In this document: one piece after another, positions 45,130 through 54,682 of the stretch
How the letters are laid out: each line of letters starts with the position of its first letter
Position numbering within the stretch: position 1 is the stretch's first letter
Source: Arthrobacter sp. MMS18-M83
Lineage (GTDB): Bacteria > Actinomycetota > Actinomycetes > Actinomycetales > Micrococcaceae
Direction: 5' to 3'
Length of the DNA stretch: 64,000 nt
Assembly (NCBI RefSeq): GCF_026683955.1
Contig: NZ_CP113343.1
Span: 3,844,001 to 3,908,000, forward strand
Program-made: the position numbers and the translations under genes
Notes under the pieces: model-generated
Seen by the model: the letters and a program-made list of their open reading frames with translations, nothing else
What the model was told of the DNA's origin: nothing
The model's database searches: none

Positions 45130-45670
45130 TCAACTGCCCCCGGCCTCTGCTTCTTCAAAGGGCGCCGGGGACTCTACCCTGCCTAGGAGCGACAGCCGAC
45201 TTGCGATTCTGGCCAAGTCAACGGGCTGGGCACTTGTATGGGGGGAGCCTGTTCGGTGGGCCGGGTCCTGGGTGAGATCAGCGGCTAAGTCCCAATCCAG
45301 GGGGCCATGGCCTACGAGGAACAGGGTGATGTCCTGGTCGTACAGGACATCCACCAGGTTGCTGAACCTATGCCACGCGGGGGCGGAACCGGCGGCCGAC
45401 TCCACCGTTGGCGAGGGGACGCCGTCGACCACCCAGGTCTTGTAGTCCATTGCCAAGGCCAGGTAGTCAGCCGTCGACGTCAGCCCGCCGCATAACTCGG
45501 AGAAACTGATCCAGAGCGTATCGTCTGCCGCTTTGGCGGTGAGCCGTTGCGCCGTGGGGGAGAGGACCCGTTCTTGTGACCTCGACGGCGGGAACAAACC
45601 GAAGGCGCCCAGCTGCGCCGTCGTCCCGGGTGTGATGATCCTGCCCCTGCTGAAGGCCTCCTGTCCGGGA
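45130..45670 (-). pseudogene. C-terminal remnant of a ZapE/AFG1-like ATPase
   Basis: The sequence from about PGQEAFSRGRIITPG through LWISFSELCGGLTSTADYLA, YKTWVVDGVPSP and RFSNLVDVLYDQDITLFLVG matches the C-terminal half of AFG1/ZapE-type ATPases. The N-terminal half with the Walker A motif is missing; upstream in the same frame the translation is not protein-like and overlaps the corA remnant. It is therefore a truncated pseudogene, ending at 45130. Confidence 0.7.
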
Positions 45671-45671
45671 A

Positions 45672-45994
45672 TCACTTGAGCCAGTTTTTCCGCGTGAAGA
45701 TGACGTACATGAGCAAGCCCGCCGCGCTCGCTTCGTTTTGCCGGTTCGCGGTCAGCGTGCCATCGAGGGTCAGGGCGTTCTGCAGCAGGTCGCGGAACCC
45801 ATTGGCGCGGGAAATCACTTGTTCGACAGTCCGAACTCGGCAGCCACTGCCGCCATTTCCGTCTCGTCCGGCCGGTACAGTCCAAGCCACACCATTCCGC
45901 CGTGGGCGGCCAGTGTTTCGACACTCTGCTCGAGGCTTCCCGGAGTCGCGGTCCGGATGCCGTTGACGTAGACGGCGTTGTCAATGATGGTCAC
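45672..45994 (-). pseudogene. Remnant of a CorA-type metal transporter gene
   Basis: GTG 45994, with GGAGGAGAA upstream, starts a clear CorA N-terminus (MTIIDNAVYVNGIRTATPGS to VAAEFGL), which then stops at 45815. Directly after, in another frame, come VISRANGFRDLLQNALTLDG and TLTANRQNEA, a segment that lies about 200 residues further on in intact CorA, and then LLMYVIFTRKNWL, the extreme C-terminus. The central domain and most of the membrane region are gone. The two internal losses show real gene decay. Confidence 0.75.
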
Positions 45995-46012
45995 GAGGCT
46001 ATTCTCCTCCCG

Positions 46013-46438
46013 TTATTGCCATGCCCCGATGATTGATCCGGCCACAGTCATGGCCACGATGTCATGGCCGGAATCGATGAGCGTCAGGGCGGACGGCCTA
46101 CCCGCGAAACCGTTATGGATGACGTGGCCTCCGGCGCGGAAAACCATGGCAACTACCAACGCGAAGAAACCGCCGGACACGCTTCCGTGCACCCCCAACT
46201 TGCCGATGAGAACTGCCAGCAAGATGCTCGTCAGAGCTGCGGCAATCATCATGGGGATCCAGATCCGGGCGCCGCCGTCGATCTTCTTGAGGTCTTCCTC
46301 GGTCTTGCCGATGGCCTGCATCCATCGCCGGCCGAGGACTGCCGGCATGTACCAGACAAATCCAATGACCATGCTGGAAACGAAGGCCACCAGTATGGCC
46401 AGCCAGTTGAGTTGCGCTAGAGAAGAGAGCCAATTCAT
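46013..46438 (-). CDS. DUF1761 family membrane protein
   Basis: A 141-residue protein with four hydrophobic segments and the family pattern NWLAILVAFVSSMVIGFVWY then GRRWMQAIGKTEEDLKK. Function unknown. It is ten bases downstream of the Lrp-type regulator gene on the same strand and so may be co-transcribed. Confidence 0.82.
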   Translation of the reverse strand: MNWLSSLAQLNWLAILVAFVSSMVIGFVWYMPAVLGRRWMQAIGKTEEDLKKIDGGARIWIPMMIAAALTSILLAVLIGKLGVHGSVSGGFFALVVAMVFRAGGHVIHNGFAGRPSALTLIDSGHDIVAMTVAGSIIGAWQ

Positions 46439-46447
46439 TCTGGAATC

Positions 46448-46990
46448 CTAGTCGGCTTCGCTGAGGGGCGATTCGGCCGCAGGCTGCCCTTTGCCCCGTT
46501 TCGCGGTGCTGGCCGTTTCGGCAGCGTCCACGAGCCTGCCGATGAGGGGTTCTGTCCGGTAGGGGATGTGGGTGTGCAGGGCGAGGACTGTTTCCGTTCG
46601 GATGACGCCCTTGATTCTGAGGATGGAGCGAAGCGCGGTTTGCAGGTTGTGCGTGTCGGTGGCCACCACCCTGCACAAGAGATCGCCCCTTCCGGAGATT
46701 TCATGCACCTCGAGTACCTGGGGGATGCGGCGCAAGGCTCCGATCACGCCGTCGAGTTCCCGGTGTGTCACCTCCAGGGTGACGAACCCGACGACGTCGT
46801 ACCCCACCTTTTCGAGGTCGACTTCGCGGCCGCCGTCGTTCAGTACGCCTGAGCGAACCAGGCGGCGCATCCTCGATTGAGCGGTGTTGCGCGCAATCCC
46901 CAGGGACTCGCCGAGTTCGCCGATCTGAACCCTGGGATCACGGATCAACTCCAGGAGGATTTTCAGGTCCGTCGGGTCGAGGGTGCTCAC
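46448..46990 (-). CDS. Lrp/AsnC-family regulator (first)
   Basis: An AsnC-type regulator of 180 residues from GTG 46990 (GGAG upstream); ATG 47008 would add six. The helix-turn-helix is IGELGESLGIARNTAQSRMRRL, followed by the ligand-binding domain (GDLLCRVVATDTHNLQTAL). A C-terminal extension of about 30 polar residues is longer than usual. It is divergent from the MFS gene at 47177, its probable target. Confidence 0.88.
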   Translation of the reverse strand: MSTLDPTDLKILLELIRDPRVQIGELGESLGIARNTAQSRMRRLVRSGVLNDGGREVDLEKVGYDVVGFVTLEVTHRELDGVIGALRRIPQVLEVHEISGRGDLLCRVVATDTHNLQTALRSILRIKGVIRTETVLALHTHIPYRTEPLIGRLVDAAETASTAKRGKGQPAAESPLSEAD

Positions 46991-47176
46991 GTCATCGCTC
47001 CAGATCATTCGTGGTCATCAGTGGTGATCACTTTTGACTGTTTTGATCAATTGTTGCATGCCTAGCTGCCCTATGTAGCAGGTCTGCGGAATCCTATTGC
47101 CATCAATGTTTGGGCCATGACCGTCCCGGCCCACGAGGCCAGGTTTCGGGATGGCCGCTGAGGCGAAGGCACGGAA

Positions 47177-48415
47177 ATGACTGTCTTTAGCGAACTGCGC
47201 ATGCGCCCGGCCACCGCCGAGCGCTGGGGCTGGGATGCTTCCATTACGGCACGGCTGGTCTTGGCCGGCGTCGTCATGTTCACACTGCTGGTCGGCGCCA
47301 ACCTGGCGAGTCCGCTGTATTCGCTGCTTCAAGCGGAACTGGGGATAACCTCGCTGGGTGTGACCATTGCCTTTGCGAGCTACGTGCTGGCGCTCGTGGC
47401 TGTGCTGATGCTCGCTGGCCACTGGTCGGACCATATTGGCAGGCGCGCGGCCCTGGTGCTGGCTGTTCTCGTCGGCCTGGTGGGCGGACTGGTCTTCGCC
47501 AACGCGCACAACCTCTTCATGCTCTCAGCTGGACGCATGCTCCAGGGCGTCGCCGTCGGTCTTGCCACCGGGGCGAGCTCGGCAGCGCTGCGGGAATTAC
47601 TCCCGTACCGGCCGGAATGGGCCTCGCGCTTCACCTTGCTTTCGTCTTCCGGCGGGGTGGCCGCCGGTCCTGCCATCGGCGGACTGCTTTCGCTGCTCCC
47701 GGGTGCAACCTCTACGCCGTTCATCATCCACGCCGCAGTGCTTCTCCTTTTGCTGGTGCCACTGTGGCTTCTCAAAGCGCGGCCTGCGATTCGGCCTGCC
47801 GAAGGTCCGCGGCCCTACACGGTCCTCGCCCCTCGCAGGCCCTCGGTGTCTAGGGAGGCAAGGGGAGCGTTTTGGCTCGCCTCGAGCGTGGGATTCCTGA
47901 GCTTTGCCGTGTTCGGATTCTGCCTTTCGCTCGCGCCCGGCTACTTCGCCGTCGTCGTGCACGCCGATTCGCGCCCTATGACCGGGCTGCTCGCCGGGCT
48001 GACGCTTGGTGCGTCCGCGCTAAGCCAACTGCTGACCGCCCGCGGCCGGTTCGCAGTGCCCACAGGACTGGCTGTCTTGGGGGTTTCCATTGTGCTTGTA
48101 GGTGCCGCGGGGTCTCTGTCCAGCCCGGTGCTGCTGGTGGCGGCGAGCTTGTCTGCCGGTGTTGGGCAGGGCATCGCGTTCCGGCTGGTGTTCAATGACG
48201 TTGCAGGAAAAGTGGAGGCATCGCGGCATGCCCAGATCATCAGCACGGTTTACGTCATCACCTACCTCGGCAGCGCTGTGCCCGTCATCGGGCTGGGCCT
48301 GGCGGCTTCGGTACTTGGACTGGATGTCGCGGCCAACTATTTCACCGTGGTGTGCGGATTGGCAGCCATGGCGCTCGCGTCCGTGTCCTTCCGCAGGGTG
48401 CTCCGGAAGGGCTGA
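47177..48415 (+). CDS. MFS transporter
   Basis: A 412-residue major facilitator with twelve hydrophobic segments and the loop motif GHWSDHIGRRAAL between segments 2 and 3, of the drug or metabolite exporter type. It starts 186 bases from the divergent Lrp regulator. The substrate is unknown; an amino acid or a related compound is plausible from the regulator type. Confidence 0.85.
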   Translation: MTVFSELRMRPATAERWGWDASITARLVLAGVVMFTLLVGANLASPLYSLLQAELGITSLGVTIAFASYVLALVAVLMLAGHWSDHIGRRAALVLAVLVGLVGGLVFANAHNLFMLSAGRMLQGVAVGLATGASSAALRELLPYRPEWASRFTLLSSSGGVAAGPAIGGLLSLLPGATSTPFIIHAAVLLLLLVPLWLLKARPAIRPAEGPRPYTVLAPRRPSVSREARGAFWLASSVGFLSFAVFGFCLSLAPGYFAVVVHADSRPMTGLLAGLTLGASALSQLLTARGRFAVPTGLAVLGVSIVLVGAAGSLSSPVLLVAASLSAGVGQGIAFRLVFNDVAGKVEASRHAQIISTVYVITYLGSAVPVIGLGLAASVLGLDVAANYFTVVCGLAAMALASVSFRRVLRKG

Positions 48416-48458
48416 GGGAAGGCTCATCGGGCGAGAACGACGGCGAAGCCGGCAACCG

Positions 48459-48962
48459 CTATTCGGGCAACGGTCCGTGGTTGCCCTGGATGTGCGCAAA
48501 GACCAAGGTGGTCTCGGTGTGGCCCACCACGGGGTCCGTAGCGAGGTTGTCCAGGACCCAGTCACGCAAGTCGTCGGTGTTGGCCACTGCGATGTGCAGC
48601 AGGTAGTCCACAGAGCCCGAAGTGTGGAACGTGGAGATCACTGCGGGGAGCGCCGGCACGCGGGCCGTGAAGCGGTCAATTTGGTCGCGGTCGTGGGCGC
48701 GCAGGCGCACGGCGATCAGGGCCTGGACCGAACGCCCGATAGCAGGCAGGCTGAGAACAGCTTCGAAGCCCTCGATGATGCCGCGCTCTGAGAGTGACCG
48801 CGTGCGCATGAGAGCGGTGGACGGGGCAATTCCAACCAGTTCGGCCAACTGCTTGTTGGAGATCCGGGCATCGTCAACCAAAGCCGCGAGGATGCGTTCG
48901 TCGATTGCGTCCAAGGGCTCGCTCATGCCGACGGGCCGAACGTTCTTCGGGCTGGTGCTCAC
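48459..48962 (-). CDS. Lrp/AsnC-family regulator (second)
   Basis: A 167-residue AsnC-type regulator. GTG 48962 is chosen because AGGAGG lies five bases before it. The helix-turn-helix is NKQLAELVGIAPSTALMRTRSL, followed by the ligand domain (SGSVDYLLHIAVANTDDLRDWV). It is divergent from the PLP-enzyme gene at 49094 with a 131-bp gap, the classic arrangement for control of an amino-acid enzyme. Confidence 0.9.
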   Translation of the reverse strand: MSTSPKNVRPVGMSEPLDAIDERILAALVDDARISNKQLAELVGIAPSTALMRTRSLSERGIIEGFEAVLSLPAIGRSVQALIAVRLRAHDRDQIDRFTARVPALPAVISTFHTSGSVDYLLHIAVANTDDLRDWVLDNLATDPVVGHTETTLVFAHIQGNHGPLPE

Positions 48963-49093
48963 GGATCCTCCTGAAAGTGCTGTCTGTTCATCATAGGTGC
49001 CAGTTTCCACTCAATCCATTCATTTGCACTGTCAATGTCCGAATTATTGCCAGATACTTACCGAATTCAACGGTGAATAATTCAAGGAGAGCA

Positions 49094-50257
49094 GTGACAG
49101 CCATCGACACACTTGCAGTCCACGCAGGCCGGGCCGGACTCACGGAACAGGGCGTACACGCCGTTCCGATCGACCTCTCAACGACTGCGCCCCTGCCATC
49201 TGTTCATGACGGTGGACTGGCCTACGAGCAGATGGCCACAGGAGGCGTCCACATCGAAGGTCAAAGCACCGTTTACCAGCGTCTCTGGAATCCTACGGTA
49301 GCGAGGTTCGAAGATGGCGTTGCGGCGCTCGAAGGCGCCTCGCAAGCGGTCGGTTTTGCCTCCGGCATGGCCGCCTTCACTGCCGTTTTGCTGGCAGCGC
49401 AATCGGAAGGCAAAACGCACGTAGTCGCGGTGCGGCCCCTGTACGGCGGCACGGACCACGTCCTGGCCAGCGGCCTCCTTGGCAACCAAGTCACCTTCGT
49501 GAAGGCCGACGGCGTGCGGGACGCCCTTCGCCCGGACACCGGCCTGGTGGTGGTGGAGACGCCAGCGAACCCGAGCTTGGACCTCGTGGACCTTGTCCGC
49601 TTGGTGGCCGACGCCGGGGACGTTCCGGTGCTCGTGGACAACACCTTCGCCACTCCGATTCTCCAGCAGCCGCTCAAGCATGGCGTCGCGATGGTGCTCC
49701 ACAGTGCCACAAAGTTCCTGGGCGGCCATGGCGATGCCATGGGCGGAGTGGTGGCAACGAGTGCGGAATGGGCCACCCGGCTGCGCCGGGTCCGTGCGGT
49801 GACCGGAGGCATCCTGACTCCGTGGCCTGCCTACATGCTGCACCGGGGCCTTGCGACCCTACCCATCCGGGTCCGGGCCCAGCAGGACCATGCCCACAAG
49901 GTCGCAGCCGCGCTCGCCAGCCACGAACTCGTCGCCAAGGTGTACTACCCGGGGCTTCCGGAATGCGATCCCCTGCATTTGGTGGGTACTCAGATGAGCG
50001 GTCCGGGCTCGTTGATATCCTTCGACCTTGAATCCGCCGAGCACGCGGAGCGTATTCCAGGCGCGGTCCGGCTCATCACGCACGCGGTGTCACTGGGTGG
50101 AATCGACACGCTTGTCCAGCACCCCGCCGGACTGACCCACCGCCCCGTGGCCCCGGAGGCCAAGCCCCAAGCGCGCATGCTCAGGCTTTCGATCGGCTTG
50201 GAAGACCCATCCGATATCGTCGACGACCTAGTCCAGGCGATCGAGTCCACTCGGTAG
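49094..50257 (+). CDS. Cys/Met metabolism PLP enzyme (cystathionine gamma-synthase or methionine gamma-lyase-like)
   Basis: A 387-residue PLP enzyme. The cofactor lysine lies in HSATKFLGGHGD near residue 207, with PLYGGTDH, ETPANPSLDLVD and VDNTFATPILQQPL upstream. GTG 49094 follows AAGGAGA. The family includes cystathionine gamma-synthase, cystathionine lyases and methionine gamma-lyase; sequence reading alone does not settle which. Substrate-induced control by the divergent Lrp protein suggests a catabolic role. Confidence 0.87.
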   Translation: MTAIDTLAVHAGRAGLTEQGVHAVPIDLSTTAPLPSVHDGGLAYEQMATGGVHIEGQSTVYQRLWNPTVARFEDGVAALEGASQAVGFASGMAAFTAVLLAAQSEGKTHVVAVRPLYGGTDHVLASGLLGNQVTFVKADGVRDALRPDTGLVVVETPANPSLDLVDLVRLVADAGDVPVLVDNTFATPILQQPLKHGVAMVLHSATKFLGGHGDAMGGVVATSAEWATRLRRVRAVTGGILTPWPAYMLHRGLATLPIRVRAQQDHAHKVAAALASHELVAKVYYPGLPECDPLHLVGTQMSGPGSLISFDLESAEHAERIPGAVRLITHAVSLGGIDTLVQHPAGLTHRPVAPEAKPQARMLRLSIGLEDPSDIVDDLVQAIESTR

Positions 50258-50263
50258 CGTTCG

Positions 50264-51541
50264 CTATCGTCCCTGCCCAGCCGGTTTCACTGAGGAGACG
50301 ACGACGGCGTCCTCCCGCGCCGGGGAGCGGTGCACGACGGCGGTGATCACCGCCGTCGTGCACCCCAGGGCGATGACTGCCCAGGCGAGTGCGCTCCACC
50401 CGAACGCCTGGAAGGCGAGCCCTCCGGCCCAGCCAATGATGCTGGAACCCAGGTAGTAAGAGAGGTTGTACAAGGAGGCAGCTTGCGCGCGTCCGCTCGT
50501 TGCGATGGTGCCGGTCCAACCCGCTCCGATGCTGTGGGCCGTGAAGAAACCGCCGGTGAAGACCACCAAACCCGCCAGGATCGCGGCGACGTTGTCCCAG
50601 AGGGTGAGTCCGAGGCCGGCCGTCATGGTCGCGATGCCGGCGAGCAGGACAGCGCGGCGGCCAAAGCGCATGGACAATCCAGCTCCCCAACGGGAGCTCA
50701 CTGTTCCGGACAAATAGGCCAGGAAGATCAGGCTTACCACGGTGGCTGGCAGTCCGAACGGTTCCGCGTGCAGGCGGAATCCCAGGTAGTTGTAGACAGC
50801 CACGAATCCACCCATCAGGAGGAACGCCTGAACATAGAGGGCGAGCAGCCGTGGGTTGGAGGAGTGGCCTGCCAAGGTCTTCATTGCGCCGCGGAAACCT
50901 CCGGCCGAACTAGGGGTGAAGCGGCGCGGCTTCGGGACCAGCAGGAGGAACAGGGCGGCTGAGACCGTGGCAAGGACGGAGACCGCAAGGGCAGCGGCCC
51001 GCCATCCCCACAACTCGCCGATTGGCCCAGCGAGCAAACGGCCGGCAAGCCCGCCGAGGGTGGTGCCGGCTACGTAGCTTCCAGCAGCCAGCGCGGCGTG
51101 CACCTTGTTGACCTCTTCGTTGAGGTAGGCGATAGCGATGGCGGGAATGCCGCCCAACGCCATGCCCTCAAGTGCCCTCAGGCCCAGGACAAGGGGAAAG
51201 GTGGGGGCCATGGGGACGAGCAGGCCCAGGACAGTGGCCGCCGCGATTCCAATGGCCATGGCACGCACTCGGCCGATCCTGTCGGCTACGAATGACCACG
51301 GCAACACCGTCGCCGCGAGTCCTACCGTGGCCAGGGAAATGGTGAGTGCTGCCTCGGCTGCCGTGATGTGGAGCTCGTTCGCCATGAGTGGCAAGACCGC
51401 CTGGGTGGAGTAGAGCTGCGCGAACGTAGCGACGCCGGCCAGGGCCAGCCCGGCGAGGATCCTCCGGTACGCAGCGGAGCCCTTCAGGTGGCCTTCCCAA
51501 GGGGATTCAGTGATGCTCTTGAATGCTGCGCTTGTGCTCAC
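50264..51541 (-). CDS. MFS transporter (YnfM/arabinose-efflux-like)
   Basis: A 425-residue major facilitator from GTG 51541, with twelve hydrophobic segments and the loop motif FVADRIGRVRAMAIG. The frame extends to an ATG at 51583, but the added residues (HWNHHFGPPY) are unlike the family. It is divergent from the LysR gene at 51649, a common pairing for this exporter type. Confidence 0.86.
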   Translation of the reverse strand: MSTSAAFKSITESPWEGHLKGSAAYRRILAGLALAGVATFAQLYSTQAVLPLMANELHITAAEAALTISLATVGLAATVLPWSFVADRIGRVRAMAIGIAAATVLGLLVPMAPTFPLVLGLRALEGMALGGIPAIAIAYLNEEVNKVHAALAAGSYVAGTTLGGLAGRLLAGPIGELWGWRAAALAVSVLATVSAALFLLLVPKPRRFTPSSAGGFRGAMKTLAGHSSNPRLLALYVQAFLLMGGFVAVYNYLGFRLHAEPFGLPATVVSLIFLAYLSGTVSSRWGAGLSMRFGRRAVLLAGIATMTAGLGLTLWDNVAAILAGLVVFTGGFFTAHSIGAGWTGTIATSGRAQAASLYNLSYYLGSSIIGWAGGLAFQAFGWSALAWAVIALGCTTAVITAVVHRSPAREDAVVVSSVKPAGQGR

Positions 51542-51648
51542 CGTTTCACAGTACGGCGGCCCGAAGTGATGATTCCAATGCATGATTCATTTAGGATTGA
51601 TAGCAGAACTGGATGATTTGCTCGGTTGGCGGCCTGAAAGTGGCACGT

Positions 51649-52623
51649 ATGCACATTGAACACAAACAATTGGTCCAGCTGCTCCCCTTGTTGCCCCTGC
51701 TTGCCGAACTGGGCAGGACGGAACACATCACCGAGACGGCCGAACTGCTCGGAGTACCGCAATCGACGGTGAGCCGTGCGCTCGCCCGGGCTAGCTCCGT
51801 CGTCGGGACCGAACTGCTCATCCGCGAAGGTCGCGGCGTCCGGCTCACCCCCGCCGCAAAGACGCTGCTTCCGTATATCGAATCGGCGCTTGCGGAATTC
51901 CAGGCGGGGCTGGACGCGGTCCGCCACGAATCCGATGTTGTCCGCGGCCGAATCGCGGTGACCTTCCAGCACACTTTCGGCGAAGCAACGTTGCCGCTGC
52001 TCATGAGCGCGTTCCGGAGCCGGCACCCCTCCGCGGCATTCGAACTCAGCCAAGGAGCGCGCGCCGCTTGCCTCGAGTCGCTCATCGCGGGAGATGCCGA
52101 TTTCGCCTTGACGGCGCCGGTGGCAGCCTCGGGAAGGAGTCTCGGCTCGGCGTCGCTCTACCGGGAGCCCTTGCGGCTGGTGGTCCATCACCGCCATCCG
52201 TTGGCCCAGCGGCCCAGTGCGCGGCTTGCCGAACTCAAGCATGAGCCCTTCGTTTCCATGGGTCCCGGTTTCGGCCTGCGCTCGCTGACCGACGCGATCT
52301 TCCGCGATGAGGGTTTTCGCCCGAGGGTTGCCTTCGAAAGCCAGGACTCCCACACGATCCGCGGGCTGGTGTCGGCTGGATTGGGCTACAGCATTCTGCC
52401 ACCCGGAGGACTGGGACCGGGACCTCAAGGCGTTCTGGATTCCACGGATCTGGGCTGGGTGGAGGTATCGCTTGAGTCGGAGCTGGCGTACCGGGAGATT
52501 GGGATTGCGTGGCGCGAACGACGCAAGGAACCCGACCCCGTACGTCTTTTCCGTGAGTTGGTGCTTTCCGAAGGCCCCGGGCTGCTCGCGGGACTTGTGA
52601 AGGCGCGCTCCGGAAGCCAATAG
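51649..52623 (+). CDS. LysR-family regulator
   Basis: A 324-residue LysR protein. The helix-turn-helix is HITETAELLGVPQSTVSRAL and the co-inducer domain starts near residue 95 (RIAVTFQHTFGEATLPLL). ATG 51649 is chosen because homology begins at HIEHKQLVQLLPLL. It very likely regulates the divergent MFS gene. Confidence 0.9.
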   Translation: MHIEHKQLVQLLPLLPLLAELGRTEHITETAELLGVPQSTVSRALARASSVVGTELLIREGRGVRLTPAAKTLLPYIESALAEFQAGLDAVRHESDVVRGRIAVTFQHTFGEATLPLLMSAFRSRHPSAAFELSQGARAACLESLIAGDADFALTAPVAASGRSLGSASLYREPLRLVVHHRHPLAQRPSARLAELKHEPFVSMGPGFGLRSLTDAIFRDEGFRPRVAFESQDSHTIRGLVSAGLGYSILPPGGLGPGPQGVLDSTDLGWVEVSLESELAYREIGIAWRERRKEPDPVRLFRELVLSEGPGLLAGLVKARSGSQ

Positions 52624-52657
52624 GATCACCCAGTGCGCCCGCGCTACGCTTTTGGAC

Positions 52658-53586
52658 GTGGAGACTGCAGATAGCGCGACCCCCGACCCGACGACGCATC
52701 GGTCCCGGCTACGGTCATCGGCCTGGACATTGGTGGCACGAAGACCCGCGGGGTGCGGTTCGAGGACGGCAAACCGGTCCGCGACGAAAGCACGGGCAGT
52801 TCCAACGTCCAGAACGTGACTCGGGAGGTAGCTGCCGCAAACCTCGCGGAGCTCTTCGCCATGATCGGGGGCGGCCATGTGGACCGCGTCCTTGCCGGCG
52901 CCGGCGGAATCGACACCGACGCCGATGCCCGCGCCCTCGCCGACTTGATTGAGCCACACGTTCCGGGCGCAGAGGTCACGGTGGTCCACGATTCCCGCCT
53001 GCTGCTCGCGGCAGGCAGGGCAAGCACTGGGGTGGCCGTCATTGCGGGGACTGGTTCCGCCGCCTGGGGAAAGAACGCCGACGGCGAAGAAGCCCGTGCC
53101 GGCGGCTGGGGCTTTCTCCTTGGCGATGAGGGCAGTGGTTATTGGCTTGGCCGTGAGGCGGTGCGGCACAGCCTTCGGCGGATGAACAAGGGGCTGGAGC
53201 CCGATGGCCTCACGGCGGCACTCCTGGAATCCTGCGGGGTGGACGACCCCAACAAGCTCATTGCCTTGTTCCATTCGGAGGACACGGATAGGCGGTACTG
53301 GGCCCAGCGGGCGGCTGCCGTGGTGGAGACCGCCCGCGAAGGGGTTGAGATCAGTCGCCTCCTGCTGGACCAGGCAGGACGGGATCTCGCGGAACTTGCG
53401 GCGCAGGCCGTTCGGCAACTTGGCCTCCCTGGACCGGTGATCCTCGGCGGCGGGCTCGGCATGAATGTAGAGCCCTTGCAGTCCGCCTTCCGGACAGGGT
53501 TGGCTGCGCACGGAATCACGGATGTTCGGGTTCTGGACCAGGAACCGGTGTTCGGCGTGCTGCACATCCTGGCGGAACAGGCCTAG
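52658..53586 (+). pseudogene. BadF/BadG-type sugar kinase (N-acetylglucosamine kinase-like) with a one-base frameshift near the start
   Basis: GTG 52658 opens METADSATPDPTT in one frame; the kinase proper begins in another with TVIGLDIGGTKTRGVRF (52711 on). In that second frame a stop at 52672 precedes any start codon before the phosphate-1 motif. One missing base near 52690-52697 (ACGACGCATCGG) explains this. The rest is intact: VIAGTGSAAWGK, GWGFLLGDEGSGYWLG and the C-terminal PVILGGGLGMN. With the base restored the length is about 309 residues, normal for ATP-dependent amino-sugar kinases. As read, a late GTG at 52753 would drop the DIGGTKT ATP-binding loop. Confidence 0.78.
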
Positions 53587-53588
53587 TC

Positions 53589-54632
53589 CTACTCCCCGGC
53601 CCTGTTCCGGGTCCTCGGCTTGAGCTGGACTCCCGGCATGGGCGGTGCGGGAATTCGCCCGGCCTCTGCACCGGCGTCGGGCCCATGGCCATTGATCAGG
53701 CCGAACCGCGCTGCGCGGGCATCGTCGTCGCCCAGGAGCGCCTGGGCTTCCCAGTCCTCGCGCGCCTGCTCTACTTCCTCATGCGTCCGGCCCACGAAGT
53801 TCCACCACATGAGGATGTCTTCTTCGAAGGGTTCGCCACCCAGGAGCATGAAGCGGGTTCCCGGGGTTGCCTCGAGGCGGAGCGATTCCCGGCCGGTCCC
53901 GAGGAAGGCCAGTGGGCCGGGGTCAACTGTTTGGCCTTCGATCACCGCGGAGCCGTCCAAAACCAGGATCGCGTGTTCGAAGACCGGGTTCAGAGGCAGT
54001 TCGACGGCGCCCGAGGCCGAGATTTCCGCGCCGACAATCGGGCTGTACATGATGGCGGGGGAGCGCCGCCCGGCGAATTCGCCGACGAGCACGGTGGCCC
54101 TGAAACCGTCCGTCGCGACCACCGGCAGGTCGACGATCTGCTGGAACGACGGCGCCCGGTGCCTTACTGCGTCCGGCAAGGCAACCCACAACTGCAGGCC
54201 GCGGGACAGCGGCAGGGGCGCGCCGCCGTCGGGCGCGTTCGGGTGAAGTCCTGCCGGCAGGACGGCGAACTCGGAATGCGAAATGCCGCGGCCGGCGGTC
54301 ATGATGTTCAACTGCCCGGGACGGACTACGACGTCGCTTCCAACACTGTCGCGGTGCCGCACCTCACCCAGGAGCGGCCACGTGACGGTTTGCAAGCCCG
54401 TGTGCGGGTGGGGGAGGACGCTCATCGCCACGCGATCCGGGCCGAAGCTATCAAGGAAGCACCACGCGCCCACGGTCGGGAGGCCACGCTGGGGAAGCGT
54501 GCGGGAGACCGTCATATTTCGGACGCCGCCCAAGGGAACGTTGCGGGATGGCCAAAGCTGCACACAAGGTCCCTGGCCGGGGTGACCGGCAGGGCAGACT
54601 TCCTGGGCCGGGGCCGTTTCCAAGTTGGTCAC
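53589..54632 (-). CDS. Pirin family protein
   Basis: A 347-residue bicupin. The metal-binding N-terminal cupin has LPHPHTGLQTVTW and GRGISHSEF; the C-terminal cupin follows with PLAFLGTGRESLRLEA. Some members have quercetinase activity but the role here is unknown. The start is GTG 54632. It is convergent with the kinase, and divergent from the beta-galactosidase gene with 50 bases between the starts. Confidence 0.9.
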   Translation of the reverse strand: MTNLETAPAQEVCPAGHPGQGPCVQLWPSRNVPLGGVRNMTVSRTLPQRGLPTVGAWCFLDSFGPDRVAMSVLPHPHTGLQTVTWPLLGEVRHRDSVGSDVVVRPGQLNIMTAGRGISHSEFAVLPAGLHPNAPDGGAPLPLSRGLQLWVALPDAVRHRAPSFQQIVDLPVVATDGFRATVLVGEFAGRRSPAIMYSPIVGAEISASGAVELPLNPVFEHAILVLDGSAVIEGQTVDPGPLAFLGTGRESLRLEATPGTRFMLLGGEPFEEDILMWWNFVGRTHEEVEQAREDWEAQALLGDDDARAARFGLINGHGPDAGAEAGRIPAPPMPGVQLKPRTRNRAGE

Positions 54633-54682
54633 GATACAACTCCATGTGCTGAAATGTTACTAAATGTACTATTCTGTTTCGC

